From Qipengyuania sp. YIM B01966 (lineage in GTDB: Bacteria; Pseudomonadota; Alphaproteobacteria; Sphingomonadales; Sphingomonadaceae): a stretch of DNA of 64,000 nucleotides. This document shows, piece after piece, positions 16,432-25,056 of this stretch. The notes under the pieces are model-generated. The model saw only the letters and a program-made list of their open reading frames with translations, did not search any database and was not told the origin of the DNA. The DNA lies in NCBI RefSeq assembly GCF_016461955.1, contig NZ_JADMNM010000005.1, positions 1 to 64,000 of the forward strand. Reading direction: 5' to 3'. Position 1 is the stretch's first letter. Each line of letters begins with the position of its first letter. Position numbers and translations under genes: made by a program.

Positions 16432-18800
16432 AAGTGGATGCTCCGCAAGCGCAGGGAATTGCCGATGACCGCCACCGAACTGAACGCCATCGCGGCCCCT
16501 GCGATGATCGGGCTCAGCTGGAGACCGAACCACGGATACAGAACGCCCGCCGCTATGGGCACCCCGGCGGCGTTGAAGACGAACGAGAAGAACAGGTTCT
16601 GGCGGATGTTCGCCATGGTCGCGCGGCTGAGTTTGCGCGCGCGGACGATCCCCCGCAGATCGCCCTGGACCAGGGTGATAGCGGCGCTTTCCATCGCCAC
16701 GTCGGTGCCGGTGCCCATCGCGATGCCGACATCGGCGGCTGCGAGAGCCGGAGCGTCGTTGATACCATCCCCCGCCATCGCCACACGCCGCCCTGCGCGA
16801 CGAAGCTCCTCCACCTTCGCCTGCTTCTGCTGCGGAAGGACATCGGCCATCACCTCGTCGATCCCGACCCGGCGGGCGACCGCGTCGGCCGTCCGGCGAT
16901 TGTCGCCGGTCATCATCACGACGTGGATGCCACTCTGGCGGAGCTCCGCGACGGCCTCGGCAGCGCTGTCCTTGATTGGATCCGCAACCACCACGATGCC
17001 GGCCAGCTTCCCGTCGATAGCGACGAACATGACGCCCTCGCCTTCCGAACGATGCTGGTCCGCCTGGCTTTCGAGCGGGCTGATGTCCGCTCCGACCGTT
17101 TCAAGGAGAGCAGCGTTGCCCAATGCAACCCGGCGGCCATCCACCTGGCCGGTCACGCCCTTGCCCGTTACCGAGGCGAAATCGGTGCTCTCGGGCAGTG
17201 CGATTCCCCGGTCCTGTGCGCCTTCGACGATCGCGGCAGCCAGCGGGTGCTCGCTGCCGCGTTCCAGCGCCGCGGAGAGGCGGAGGACATCGTTCTCGTC
17301 GAAGCCATCTGCCGGCTGGACCTTCACCAGCTTCGGCTTGCCGACCGTCAGGGTGCCGGTCTTGTCGACCACCAGCGTATCGATCTTTTCCGTCAGCTCG
17401 AGCGCTTCGGCGTTCTTGACCAGCACTCCGGATGTCGCTCCGCGACCGGTCCCGACCATGATCGACATCGGCGTCGCCAGACCCAGCGCACAGGGACAGG
17501 CGATGATGAGAACCGCCACCGCGTTGACCAGGGCGTGCGCGGCGCGGGGTTCAGGTCCAACGAAATTCCAGACGACGAAGGTGGCGACGGCGATCAAGAC
17601 CACTCCCGGGACGAACCAGCCGGAGACCCTGTCCGCAAGCGCCTGGATCGGCGCGCGCGAACGCTGCGCGTCGGCAACCATGCGGACGATCTGCGAGAGC
17701 ATGGTATCGCGTCCCACCCGATCGGCGCGCATGACCAGGCCGCCGGTGCCGTTCACCGTGGCGCCGGTGACTCGGTCGCCTTCGCCCTTCTCGACCGGAA
17801 CGGGCTCGCCGCTGATCATCGACTCGTCGATCGAGCTCCTGCCCTCGACCACGATGCCGTCGACCGGCACCTTCTCGCCCGGCCGGATGCGCAGGAGATC
17901 GCCGACCTGGACAAAGTCTAGTGCGACGTCCTCGTCGTTACCGTCGGAGTTGACCTTGCGGGCGGTCTTGGGAGCCAGGCCGAGCAAGGCGCGGATCGCC
18001 TTCCCGGTGGCGGAGCGGGCGCGAAGCTCCAGAACCTGGCCGAGCAGCACGAGCGTGGTGATCACGGCCGCAGCCTCGAAATAGACCGGCACCAGCCCGC
18101 CCATCGTCCGGAGCGCCGGAGGAAAAATCTCGGGCGCGAGGGTGGCGACCAGGCTGTAGCCGAAGGCGACCCCCACCCCGAGCCCGATGAGTGTGAACAT
18201 ATTGAGATTGCGGGTTCGCAGCGACTGCCAGAACCGCTCGAAGAACGGCCAGCCGCCCCACAGCACGACCGGCGCGGCGAGCACCAGCTGCACCCATTGC
18301 GACGTGCGCATGGGCATCACTTCCCAGCCGAGTAGCTCCATGAGCACGACCAAAACCACAAGCGGGACGCTGAACGCGGCGCTCACCCAGAAGCGCCGCG
18401 TCATGTCTATGAGCTCCGGATTGGGACCTTCCTCCAGCGTCGGCTCCAGCGGCTCCAGTGCCATACCGCAGATGGGGCAGGTCCCGGGACCATTCTGGCG
18501 AATCTGGAGATGCATGGGGCAAGTCCAGATCGTGCCGGCGGGCACATCTGACAGACCCGCTGTTCTTGCTTCCGAAGTCGGGGCCGAGAGATAGCGCTGC
18601 GGATCGGCCTGGAACTTGCCAAGGCAGCTGGCGCTGCAGAACCAGTAGAGCCTTCGATCAAGCTCGAACTGGTGAGGGCTCGTGTGGCTATCCACCTTCA
18701 TGCCGCAGACCGGGTCGGTCGTTATCCCGCCATCGTGCTCGCCCGAAAGAGCCGCGGGCGAGCCATGCTTGCAGTCGTGGTGCTTATGGATCTCGTGCAT
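16428..18800 (-). CDS. copA: Cu(I)-translocating P-type ATPase with YHS and heavy-metal domains
   Basis: The 790-residue P1B-ATPase has a His-rich start ([12 protein letters not shown]) and a YHS domain ([22 protein letters not shown]). A YPC-type metal domain follows ([20 protein letters not shown]), in place of a CxxC HMA domain. It has about eight membrane helices with the CPC motif ([11 protein letters not shown], about residue 435), the phosphorylation site DKTGTLT (about 482) and [10 protein letters not shown] (about 678). It expels Cu(I) from the cytoplasm across the inner membrane. The ATG at 18800 lies about 30 bases from the predicted transcription start. The symbol copA/actP is used for this family, so it shares a name with the oxidase. 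Confidence 0.95.
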   Translation of the reverse strand: MHEIHKHHDCKHGSPAALSGEHDGGITTDPVCGMKVDSHTSPHQFELDRRLYWFCSASCLGKFQADPQRYLSAPTSEARTAGLSDVPAGTIWTCPMHLQIRQNGPGTCPICGMALEPLEPTLEEGPNPELIDMTRRFWVSAAFSVPLVVLVVLMELLGWEVMPMRTSQWVQLVLAAPVVLWGGWPFFERFWQSLRTRNLNMFTLIGLGVGVAFGYSLVATLAPEIFPPALRTMGGLVPVYFEAAAVITTLVLLGQVLELRARSATGKAIRALLGLAPKTARKVNSDGNDEDVALDFVQVGDLLRIRPGEKVPVDGIVVEGRSSIDESMISGEPVPVEKGEGDRVTGATVNGTGGLVMRADRVGRDTMLSQIVRMVADAQRSRAPIQALADRVSGWFVPGVVLIAVATFVVWNFVGPEPRAAHALVNAVAVLIIACPCALGLATPMSIMVGTGRGATSGVLVKNAEALELTEKIDTLVVDKTGTLTVGKPKLVKVQPADGFDENDVLRLSAALERGSEHPLAAAIVEGAQDRGIALPESTDFASVTGKGVTGQVDGRRVALGNAALLETVGADISPLESQADQHRSEGEGVMFVAIDGKLAGIVVVADPIKDSAAEAVAELRQSGIHVVMMTGDNRRTADAVARRVGIDEVMADVLPQQKQAKVEELRRAGRRVAMAGDGINDAPALAAADVGIAMGTGTDVAMESAAITLVQGDLRGIVRARKLSRATMANIRQNLFFSFVFNAAGVPIAAGVLYPWFGLQLSPIIAGAAMAFSSVAVIGNSLRLRSIHL

Positions 18801-18835
18801 CGTCGGTTCCTTCGAAGCGAATCGGTATGCGGGAC

Positions 18836-18866
18836 TTTATGATGTTTGACATCGTGTCAGGGTCAA
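18836..18866 (-). promoter_or_regulatory. CueR-type promoter/operator of the copper ATPase-cueR operon
   Basis: On the minus strand, TTGACC (18866-18861) is followed by 19 bases and CATAAA (18841-18836). The spacer centres on the dyad TGACA-CGA-TGTCA (18847-18859). The overlong spacer with a central dyad fits activation by a MerR-family protein. CueR encoded downstream is the natural candidate. Confidence 0.72.
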
Positions 18867-19082
18867 GCGGATCTGCGCACGGTCTGTCAGTGGCCCTCTA
18901 CGGACAAGGTAGACTGGTCCGGGGCCAGTGCGGGCGACCACAGCTCGATCAGTCGGCCAGCTGCTACATGCCGTTATGCGCGTCTGCTTTCGGAAGTTCA
19001 ACGAGCTGGCGCGAGCGGCCGAATTGTGGGCGCAAAGCTGCCGCGCTTTGCAGAGGGCAGCAGGGCTGGTATCCGGCAATGC

Positions 19083-19844
19083 ATGAACCAGCCGATCGAA
19101 CCCTGGTCCCCTTACTCGTTGGCCGACTCTCTCCCCTCGCGTGATCGCCTAACCCTCACCAGTGCGTTCGGTGATCTGGTTGAGTTAGCGACCGAAGTTT
19201 ATAGTTATGAGCTATACGACATCTTCAACACACCGCCAGATAATGGCGAGGACGACGTCAGCCGGCATCTGATCGAGTTGCAGGCGCAGGTTCTGTCGAG
19301 AGAGTTCGTCCATGGCCGCATCGAAACCTTCGCCAGGCCCTTGCAGGGAGGTGACGTCGAGCCGCTTGGCATGGATAAGTGGGAGATCGACGACCCGCTG
19401 CCTCGCTTTGCCACGGGTGCGTTCAATGCCGAGCGGTGGGCGGATCCCTGCGCGCTGCTGACACACCGGATATTCGTCGACAAGGCCCAGTTCGATCGAT
19501 GGCCGGTCGCACGCAAGGCCCCAGGCCCGCTAACGGACGAGGAGATCGAGGCGGTTCTCGACCCCCAGGTCAGGGCAGCGCGCGCTATCGCGTCACGGGG
19601 CGAAGATCTTGATCAGGAAAGGCTCCCTGCCTCCCTTACGCCGGCCTTTCGGCAACCCGAATTTTCTTCAAGACTCCTCACGCTTCGCGAGGTCGAGGAC
19701 CTCACCACTCGCAAGAAGTCGACGATCTACGAACTCGAGAAGCAAGGACACTTCCCCCGGCGCCTGAAGCTCGGTGCAAGTTCGCGCTGGTACCGGCACG
19801 AGGTCGAGGCGTGGTTGCGCGAACAGCTCGATAGCCAGTCCTAA
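19083..19844 (+). CDS. AlpA-family-like DNA-binding protein of the island
   Basis: About 253 residues from ATG 19083; the frame is open further upstream but lacks a convincing earlier start. The first 190 residues match nothing I know. The C-terminal 55 residues form an AlpA/excisionase-type winged helix: LLTLREVEDLTTRKKSTIYE, HFPRRLKLGASSRWYRHEVE, then AWLREQ. Such proteins regulate or help excise P4-like islands. Its stop overlaps the convergent integrase stop by four bases, which ties it to the integration module. The long N-terminal extension is unusual, as AlpA proteins are usually about 70-90 residues. Confidence 0.7.
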   Translation: MNQPIEPWSPYSLADSLPSRDRLTLTSAFGDLVELATEVYSYELYDIFNTPPDNGEDDVSRHLIELQAQVLSREFVHGRIETFARPLQGGDVEPLGMDKWEIDDPLPRFATGAFNAERWADPCALLTHRIFVDKAQFDRWPVARKAPGPLTDEEIEAVLDPQVRAARAIASRGEDLDQERLPASLTPAFRQPEFSSRLLTLREVEDLTTRKKSTIYELEKQGHFPRRLKLGASSRWYRHEVEAWLREQLDSQS

Positions 19845-21157
19845 TCGCGCGGCTTCCGGCGGGGGCTCTCCATTATCTCGGCCAGCGGCATCGCACCTTC
19901 CATGATCAGGTCGGCCCATTGTTGCGCGAGTTCGCGCCGCCGCGGCAGGTATGCCGCGCGGTTGTAGCGCAGCTCGATGGCGCTCATTCCCTTGGGCGTA
20001 TGCGCCAGCATCAGATCGACGATCAGCCGGTCGGCTAGCATCCGCTCGTCCTGGCCGGCCTTGCGCTCGACCATTTCGTTCATGATGGTCGAGAAGCTCG
20101 AGCGCCATCCGTGCGGGACGTGGCGATCCTTATACTTCTCGCGGTTATAGAGGTAGCCGATGGCGTTGCCACTCATCGGCTCGGTGCCCGAGCGTATGCT
20201 CGGAAACACGAACTTCGATTGTTCAGTGAACAAGCGTATCGCGCGCAACACATCGACCGCCTGTCTTGAAAGCGGCACAGGGTGGTTGAACGCATCGTCA
20301 CGCCGCAAGTGGAGTTCCTGCTTCATTTTCGACGCAGGGACAATCCACATCGCTTCTGTCATGCTGGACGTCAAATCTGCCCAATCCACTCCCGCGACAT
20401 CCTCCCACTGCATCAGGCGGATCATGCCCGGGCGCTGGGCGGTCAGCGCGAGGAGGCGGCTGGCGAGCCTTGTCACGGGGGATGCGCCGGCTCGATCGAT
20501 CTTGGCGATCATCTCCCGGATGTCGCTTAGCCGCACCAGCGCCGGATAGCGCTGGGCAGGCGGAACGGGCGCAAGCGCCTCGTTGATGTCGGCGGCCGGA
20601 TTTACGAAGTCGCCGCCCTCGGCGTTGGCAAACTGGTAGATCTTGGCAACCCGCTGCTTAATCCGGTGCGCGGTCTCGATCGCCCCGCGTGCCTCGATCT
20701 TGCGCAGCACGGCAACGAGCGTCCGGCGATCGATCTAGTCGAGCGGCATATTGCCGATCTTCGGAAATATGTCCCGTTCGAGGCTGGTGATGACGTCGTT
20801 TGCGTGAACCGGCTTCCACCGGCCGCGCTGCTTGTCATGCCAGCGCCTCGCGACTGTTTCGAATGTTTCCTGGTCCTCGTTCGCGCCGATCAGCCTCGCG
20901 CGCCTCGCGGCATGGCGAGGGTCGCTTCCCGCGCGTAGTTGCTTCCTGGCCTCGTTGCGCAATTCCCGCGCATCGGCCAGCGATACATCGGGGTACCTGC
21001 CGAATGTAAGCAGCTGCTCCTTGCCGCCCAACCGGTATTTGAACCGCCAGCTCTTGTACCCGGTCGGGGCAACGTGAAGGAACAAGCCGCCCGAATCTGC
21101 CAGCTTGAAAGGCTTGTCCTTGGGAAGCGTGGCTCGCACACCCTTGTCCGTCAGCAT
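19841..21157 (-). pseudogene. int: P4-type tyrosine integrase interrupted by an amber codon
   Basis: Translation from ATG 21157 gives the DUF4102 arm-binding domain (TLPKDKPFKLADSGGLFLHV, SWRFKYRLGGKEQLLTFGRY) and the start of the SAM-like core (TFETVARRWHDKQRGRWKP). A TAG at 20735-20737 follows MPLD. The same frame continues directly (IDRRTLVAVLRKIEARG) through the catalytic domain: LTAQRPGMIRLMQW, HVPHGWRSSFSTIMNE (His-x-x-Arg), LAHTPKG, and a Tyr in LRYNRAAYLPRR. The total of about 438 codons is normal for the family. Position beside tRNA-Ser fits P4 integrases. Only one substitution separates it from an intact gene, so a recent mutation or suppressed stop is possible. Confidence 0.85.
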
Positions 21158-21314
21158 CGATACCCACAATCCGACTCTGTCGATACCCCCACGATACCCC
21201 AAAAGCGTTCGGCTATCGTTGGAAAGCGGTGGACGCTTATGGAGCGGAAATGGAAGGAATTGTAAAAGTTTTCAGAGCAATCTGGAGCGCTATAACCGGT
21301 TTTGGAAGGGCCGG

Positions 21315-21405
21315 TGGCGGAGCGGGTGGGATTCGAACCCACGATGAGCTTTTGACCCATACACACTTTCCAGGCGTGCGCCTTCGACCACTCGGCCACC
21401 GCTCC
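21315..21405 (-). tRNA. tRNA-Ser (anticodon GGA)
   Basis: On the minus strand the acceptor arm GGAGCGG pairs with CCGCTCC, followed by discriminator G and an encoded CCA (21317-21315). The anticodon loop is CTGGAAA, giving GGA, which reads UCC/UCU serine codons. A long variable arm typical of tRNA-Ser and the T-loop TTCGAATCC are present. The 3' end faces the island integrase and is the probable attachment site. Confidence 0.95.
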
Positions 21406-21505
21406 GCATTGCCCTGGGCAGGCGTCGCGCCCTAGCTGGGTGTGCCTGGCGGCGCAAGGCGTGCGCGTTCGCTCCTGCGGAGCCGCCTTCGCAATGCTCC
21501 GGCCC

Positions 21506-21549
21506 CGACCACTCGGCCACCGCTCCGTATCGCCCTGACAGGCGTCGCG
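21506..21549. repeat. Partial duplicate of the tRNA-Ser 5' end and its upstream flank
   Basis: The 22 bases at 21506-21527 repeat exactly the tRNA-Ser 5' portion at 21385-21406. The following 22 bases match the upstream flank of the tRNA (21407-21429) with a few differences (GCCCTG..CAGGCGTCGCG). The two copies are 121 bases apart. In between is GC-rich sequence with the short inverted repeat GCTCC-GCA-GGAGC. The second copy lacks the rest of a tRNA fold. Confidence 0.75.
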
Positions 21550-21637
21550 TCCGCGCTGTGGTGCGTATGCGGTGGAAGCATTGCACTGAGGCGACACGCA
21601 GGGCAGACAACGCGCAGCTATCTGAGAGGGAGTTATC

Positions 21638-22687
21638 ATGCGCGCAGCCATCGGCCTGATAGGCACTGCCCTGCTTGCCACAAGCAGCGGTTTGTGGGCG
21701 CAGGAGGCCCAGCCCGCCCCCTCACCTGGCGAGATCGTCGCCGCCGCACCGCGTAGTGACTGGCGCGCGATCGATGCGAGCGACCTGTTGGTCATGGACC
21801 TCGCCCCCGATGCGCGCGGCCGCGCGCGCCGGGTGGTCATCCAGCTGATGCCGCCGCCCTTCAGCCAGAGCTGGATCGGCAATATCCGCCGCCTCGCCGC
21901 CGCGCATTGGTGGGACGGGATGGCGATCACCCGCGTGCAGGACAATTACGTCGTCCAATGGGGCGACCCTAATGGCGAGGATGCGGCGAAGGCGAAGGCA
22001 TTGCCGGCTCGCTTGCACGACACGGTAGCATCTCAATACACCACCCCCGCGGATGACGTGCCGTTGAGCTACGTGCTTAGCCGTGGCGGTCGCGGGCCCG
22101 CTCGCCTCGAACTGCACCCTGCACCTCCACCGACACCAGGGTATCGCGGATTCGCAGACTCATATGTTGATGCCGTTGGCTTTGTTGGTGGCTTTCCGAT
22201 GGCGGTTGAGCGCGAGTTCAGACGCCCACCGCCGGGCGTTGCAAATGCTGGGGAGATCGTCCCAACGCGTATCTGGCCCGTCCATTGCTACGGCATGGTG
22301 GGCGTGGGCCGGAATATGTCACCCGATGCCGGCACCGGTGCGGAGCTCTACACCGTCATCGGCCATGCCCCGCGCCATCTCGATCGCAACATCGCGCTGG
22401 TCGGGCGGGTGATCGAGGGGATCGAGCACCTCTCGTCCTTGCCGCGCGGCACCGGCACGCTGGGTTTCTATGAAACGCCGGAAGAGCGCACCGCGATCAC
22501 CGCAATCCGCTTGGGCAACGAGATCACCGCCCTTCCCACCTACGAATATCTCGACACCAGTAGCGAAAGTTTCACCCGCTATCTCGAGGCGCGGGCCAAC
22601 CGGCGCGATCCGTTCTTCATCACGCCGGCGGGCGGCGCCGACATCTGCAACGCGCCGGTTCCTGTTCGCCGCGTGCCGGCCGGCTGA
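21638..22687 (+). CDS. Exported cyclophilin-type peptidylprolyl isomerase
   Basis: The 349-residue protein starts with a signal peptide ([19 protein letters not shown]). A GGGAG site lies just upstream. The isomerase domain is recognisable from [40 protein letters not shown], then YGMVGVGRN and [20 protein letters not shown]. The last corresponds to the usual GSQFFI/PHLDG core in divergent form. It should assist proline isomerisation during folding of envelope proteins. It is the first clearly chromosomal gene right of the tRNA. Confidence 0.8.
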   Translation: MRAAIGLIGTALLATSSGLWAQEAQPAPSPGEIVAAAPRSDWRAIDASDLLVMDLAPDARGRARRVVIQLMPPPFSQSWIGNIRRLAAAHWWDGMAITRVQDNYVVQWGDPNGEDAAKAKALPARLHDTVASQYTTPADDVPLSYVLSRGGRGPARLELHPAPPPTPGYRGFADSYVDAVGFVGGFPMAVEREFRRPPPGVANAGEIVPTRIWPVHCYGMVGVGRNMSPDAGTGAELYTVIGHAPRHLDRNIALVGRVIEGIEHLSSLPRGTGTLGFYETPEERTAITAIRLGNEITALPTYEYLDTSSESFTRYLEARANRRDPFFITPAGGADICNAPVPVRRVPAG

Positions 22688-22715
22688 GCCCGCAGCGGTC
22701 GCCTGTGGAACGAGA

Positions 22716-24806
22716 CTAGATCCGCTCCGCCTGCGTAATCGCGTCGCTCGCCCTCAGCGCGCTCAGCACGCGGGTCAGGTGGGCTACGTCCTGCACCTCC
22801 AGATCGACTTCATAAACCTGGAACGGCGGATCGTGCTGGGTCTGCGCGATGTGCATCACGTTGGCGAGGTTCTTGGCGAAGATGCCGGCGAGTTCGGCCA
22901 AAGTTCCCGGCCGGTCATACAGCGTCGCGCGCACCCGCCCGATCGCACCCTGACTGCGCTTCCCCCATGAGAGGTCGAGCCAGTCGTGATCGATCCCGCT
23001 GGCAAGCGTCAGGCAGTCGATCGCGTGGACCTCCACCCCTTCGCCGGGCTTGCGGATGCCGACAATGCGGTCGCCCGGCACCGGGTGGCAGCATTGGGCG
23101 AGCTGGAACCCGACCCCCGGGGTCAGGCCGACGATCGAGATGGCGCGTTCCTGCCGCGGCCAGTCGGGCTCGTCGGGCAGCTGCGCGGTAGAGCCGGGGA
23201 CGAGCGCCTCCATCACTTCACGGTCGTCAAGCTGGGCGGCGCCGATGGCATACATCAGTTCCTCCGCATCGTCGAGGCCGAGCCGCTTGACCGCCTCGCG
23301 GATAGCCTTCTTGCCGATCTTGGTCGGCAGCCGTCCGGCAATCTCCTCGAACATCAACGTGCCGAGTTCGGCGACCTCGGACCGTTCCTTCTGGCGCACC
23401 GCGCGGCGGATCGAGGCGCGCGCCTTGCCGGTGACGACAAAGCCCAGCCACGACAGCTGCGGCTCGGCCGCCTTGCCCTTGATGATCTCCACCACGTCGC
23501 CGTTGTGCAGCACCGTCCGCAGCGGCATATGGCGCCCGTTGATCTTGGCCCCCACCGTCTGCGCGCCGAGATCGGTATGGACGGCGAAGGCGAAATCCAC
23601 CGGCGTCGAACCCTTGGGCAATTGGAACAGAGCGCCCTTTGGGGTGAAGGCGAAGATGCGATCCTGATAAATCGCCAGCCGGGTATGTTCGAGCAGTTCC
23701 TCGGCATCGTGGCTCGCATCGACGATCTCGATCAGATCGCGCAGCCAGCCGACCTGCCCGTCGGGCCGATCGCCCTGCTTGTAGGCCCAATGCGCGGCGA
23801 GGCCGTATTCGTTGGTCTGGTGCATGTCGCGGGTGCGGATCTGCACCTCCACCCGCATCGAGTTTTCATAGATCAGCGCCGTATGCAGCGAGCGGTAGCC
23901 ATTGGTCTTGGGGGTGGAGACATAATCCTTGAACCGGCCGGGGATGAACTGCCACGTCCGGTGCAGCACGCCCAGCGCGCGGTAACAATCATCGTCGCTC
24001 TCGGCGATCACGCGGAAGGCCATGATGTCGGTGATCTGTTCGAAGCTGACATGGCGTTCGGCCATCTTCTTCCAGATCGAATAGGGGTGCTTCTCGCGCC
24101 CGACGACTTCAACCTTCAGCCCGGCTTCGGCCAGCGCCTGCTTGATAGCCAACGCGATCGCATCGACCTGTCCGCCATCCTGGCTGCGGATTTGCTCGAG
24201 CCGGCCGGTGATGGTGCCGTAAGCTTCGGGCTCGAGCTGCTCGAAGGCAAGCGCCTGCATCTCGCGCATATATTCGTACATCCCCACACGCTCGGCCAGG
24301 GGGGCGTAGATATCCATCGTCTCGCGAGCGATCCGGGCGCGCTTTTCGGGCGACTTGATGTAGTGCAGCGTCCGCATATTGTGCAGCCGGTCGCCCAGTT
24401 TGACCAGCAGGACGCGGATGTCCTCGCTCATCGCGAGGAGGAATTTGCGCAGATTTTCGGCTGCCCGCTCGTTTTCGGGCATCGCTTCGATCTTGCTGAG
24501 CTTGGTCACGCCGTCGACCAGTCGCGCGACATCGCCGCCGAACAGTTCCTCGACCTCGCCGATCGTCGCCAGCGTATCCTCGACCGTGTCGTGGAGTAGC
24601 GCGGTGATGATCGTATCCTGATCGAGCTTCAGGTCGGTCATCAACCCGGCCACTTCGACCGGATGGCTAAAATAGGGGTCGCCGCTGGCGCGCTTCTGCG
24701 TGCCGTGCTTCTGCACCGTATAGACATACGCGCGGTTGAGCATCGCCTCGTCAGCGTTCGGATCGTAGCTCTGGACCCGTTCCACGAGTTCGTATTGGCG
24801 CAGCAT
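22716..24806 (-). CDS. rsh: Bifunctional (p)ppGpp synthetase/hydrolase (RelA/SpoT homologue)
   Basis: About 696 residues from ATG 24806. Domains in order are an HD hydrolase (YFSHPVEVAGLM, TALLHDTVEDT, KLGDRLHNMRTL), a synthetase (YSIWKKMAERHVSFEQITDI, YVSTPKTNGYRSLHTALIYE), a TGS domain (IFAFTPKGALFQLPKGSTPV), a helical/Zn-finger-like region (QLAQCCHPVPGDRIVG) and a C-terminal ACT domain. Intact HD and synthetase motifs indicate both activities, as usual for the single alphaproteobacterial Rsh. It makes and degrades the stringent-response alarmone. Confidence 0.96.
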   Translation of the reverse strand: MLRQYELVERVQSYDPNADEAMLNRAYVYTVQKHGTQKRASGDPYFSHPVEVAGLMTDLKLDQDTIITALLHDTVEDTLATIGEVEELFGGDVARLVDGVTKLSKIEAMPENERAAENLRKFLLAMSEDIRVLLVKLGDRLHNMRTLHYIKSPEKRARIARETMDIYAPLAERVGMYEYMREMQALAFEQLEPEAYGTITGRLEQIRSQDGGQVDAIALAIKQALAEAGLKVEVVGREKHPYSIWKKMAERHVSFEQITDIMAFRVIAESDDDCYRALGVLHRTWQFIPGRFKDYVSTPKTNGYRSLHTALIYENSMRVEVQIRTRDMHQTNEYGLAAHWAYKQGDRPDGQVGWLRDLIEIVDASHDAEELLEHTRLAIYQDRIFAFTPKGALFQLPKGSTPVDFAFAVHTDLGAQTVGAKINGRHMPLRTVLHNGDVVEIIKGKAAEPQLSWLGFVVTGKARASIRRAVRQKERSEVAELGTLMFEEIAGRLPTKIGKKAIREAVKRLGLDDAEELMYAIGAAQLDDREVMEALVPGSTAQLPDEPDWPRQERAISIVGLTPGVGFQLAQCCHPVPGDRIVGIRKPGEGVEVHAIDCLTLASGIDHDWLDLSWGKRSQGAIGRVRATLYDRPGTLAELAGIFAKNLANVMHIAQTQHDPPFQVYEVDLEVQDVAHLTRVLSALRASDAITQAERI

Positions 24807-24864
24807 CGCCAGTGGTTTGCGGGCAGCGGCGCCTGTCCGCAAGGGGAAAGCGCGCCTTAGCGGC

Positions 24865-24969
24865 TCAGCGATTAAGCAGGCCCATTAAAAACAGCACCAG
24901 CAGCGTCCCGCCGAGCGACACCACCAGCGAGGTCAGGCAGCCCCAGCGATTATTGAAGAACAGAAACAT
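24865..24969 (-). CDS. 34-residue single-span membrane protein
   Basis: ATG 24969 is preceded by GGGGGAGCG. The peptide reads MFLFFNNRWGCLTSLVVSLG followed by a Gly/Leu-rich hydrophobic stretch, and stops at TGA 24865-24867. It has one predicted membrane span with a Trp-Gly-Cys start. Small proteins of this kind occur in sphingomonads, but the function is unknown. It lies 58 bases upstream of rsh in the same direction. Confidence 0.6.
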   Translation of the reverse strand: MFLFFNNRWGCLTSLVVSLGGTLLVLFLMGLLNR

Positions 24970-25056
24970 GATGCGCTCCCCCGGCCGCAGGATGCGACCG
25001 GATTGAAGCGCGCGGCCAAGCTTTGAGTTCCGTCACCGCCTCGGGGTTACGGTTTA

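Larger units (their letters stand above)
1..21318. mobile_element. Putative tRNA-Ser-integrated genomic island (heavy-metal resistance), left end outside window
   Basis: A P4-type tyrosine integrase with a small AlpA-like regulator lies directly against the 3' end of a tRNA-Ser gene, which is the classical arrangement of an integrative island. Everything to the left is accessory: copper resistance, a MerR-regulated metal block, an arsH remnant, lipoproteins and many broken genes. From 21.6 kb rightward the content is housekeeping. The right boundary is inferred as the tRNA 3' end near 21315-21318. The left att site is not in the window, so neither the true extent nor a direct repeat can be confirmed. 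The integrase carries an in-frame stop, so the element is probably immobile now. Confidence 0.6.

Noticed and set aside
16297-18084. 595-codon plus-strand frame antisense to the copper ATPase
   Set aside because: Ser/Thr/Pro/Ala-rich composition with no motifs; the minus strand encodes a complete P-type ATPase.
21430-21505. Second complete tRNA between the two tRNA-Ser 5' copies
   Set aside because: The region cannot form an anticodon arm, T-arm and acceptor 3' strand; only the 5' part is duplicated.
22986-24599. 537-codon open frame antisense to rsh
   Set aside because: It is the shadow of the GC-rich rsh gene; the minus strand holds all RelA/SpoT motifs and the antisense product has no family features.
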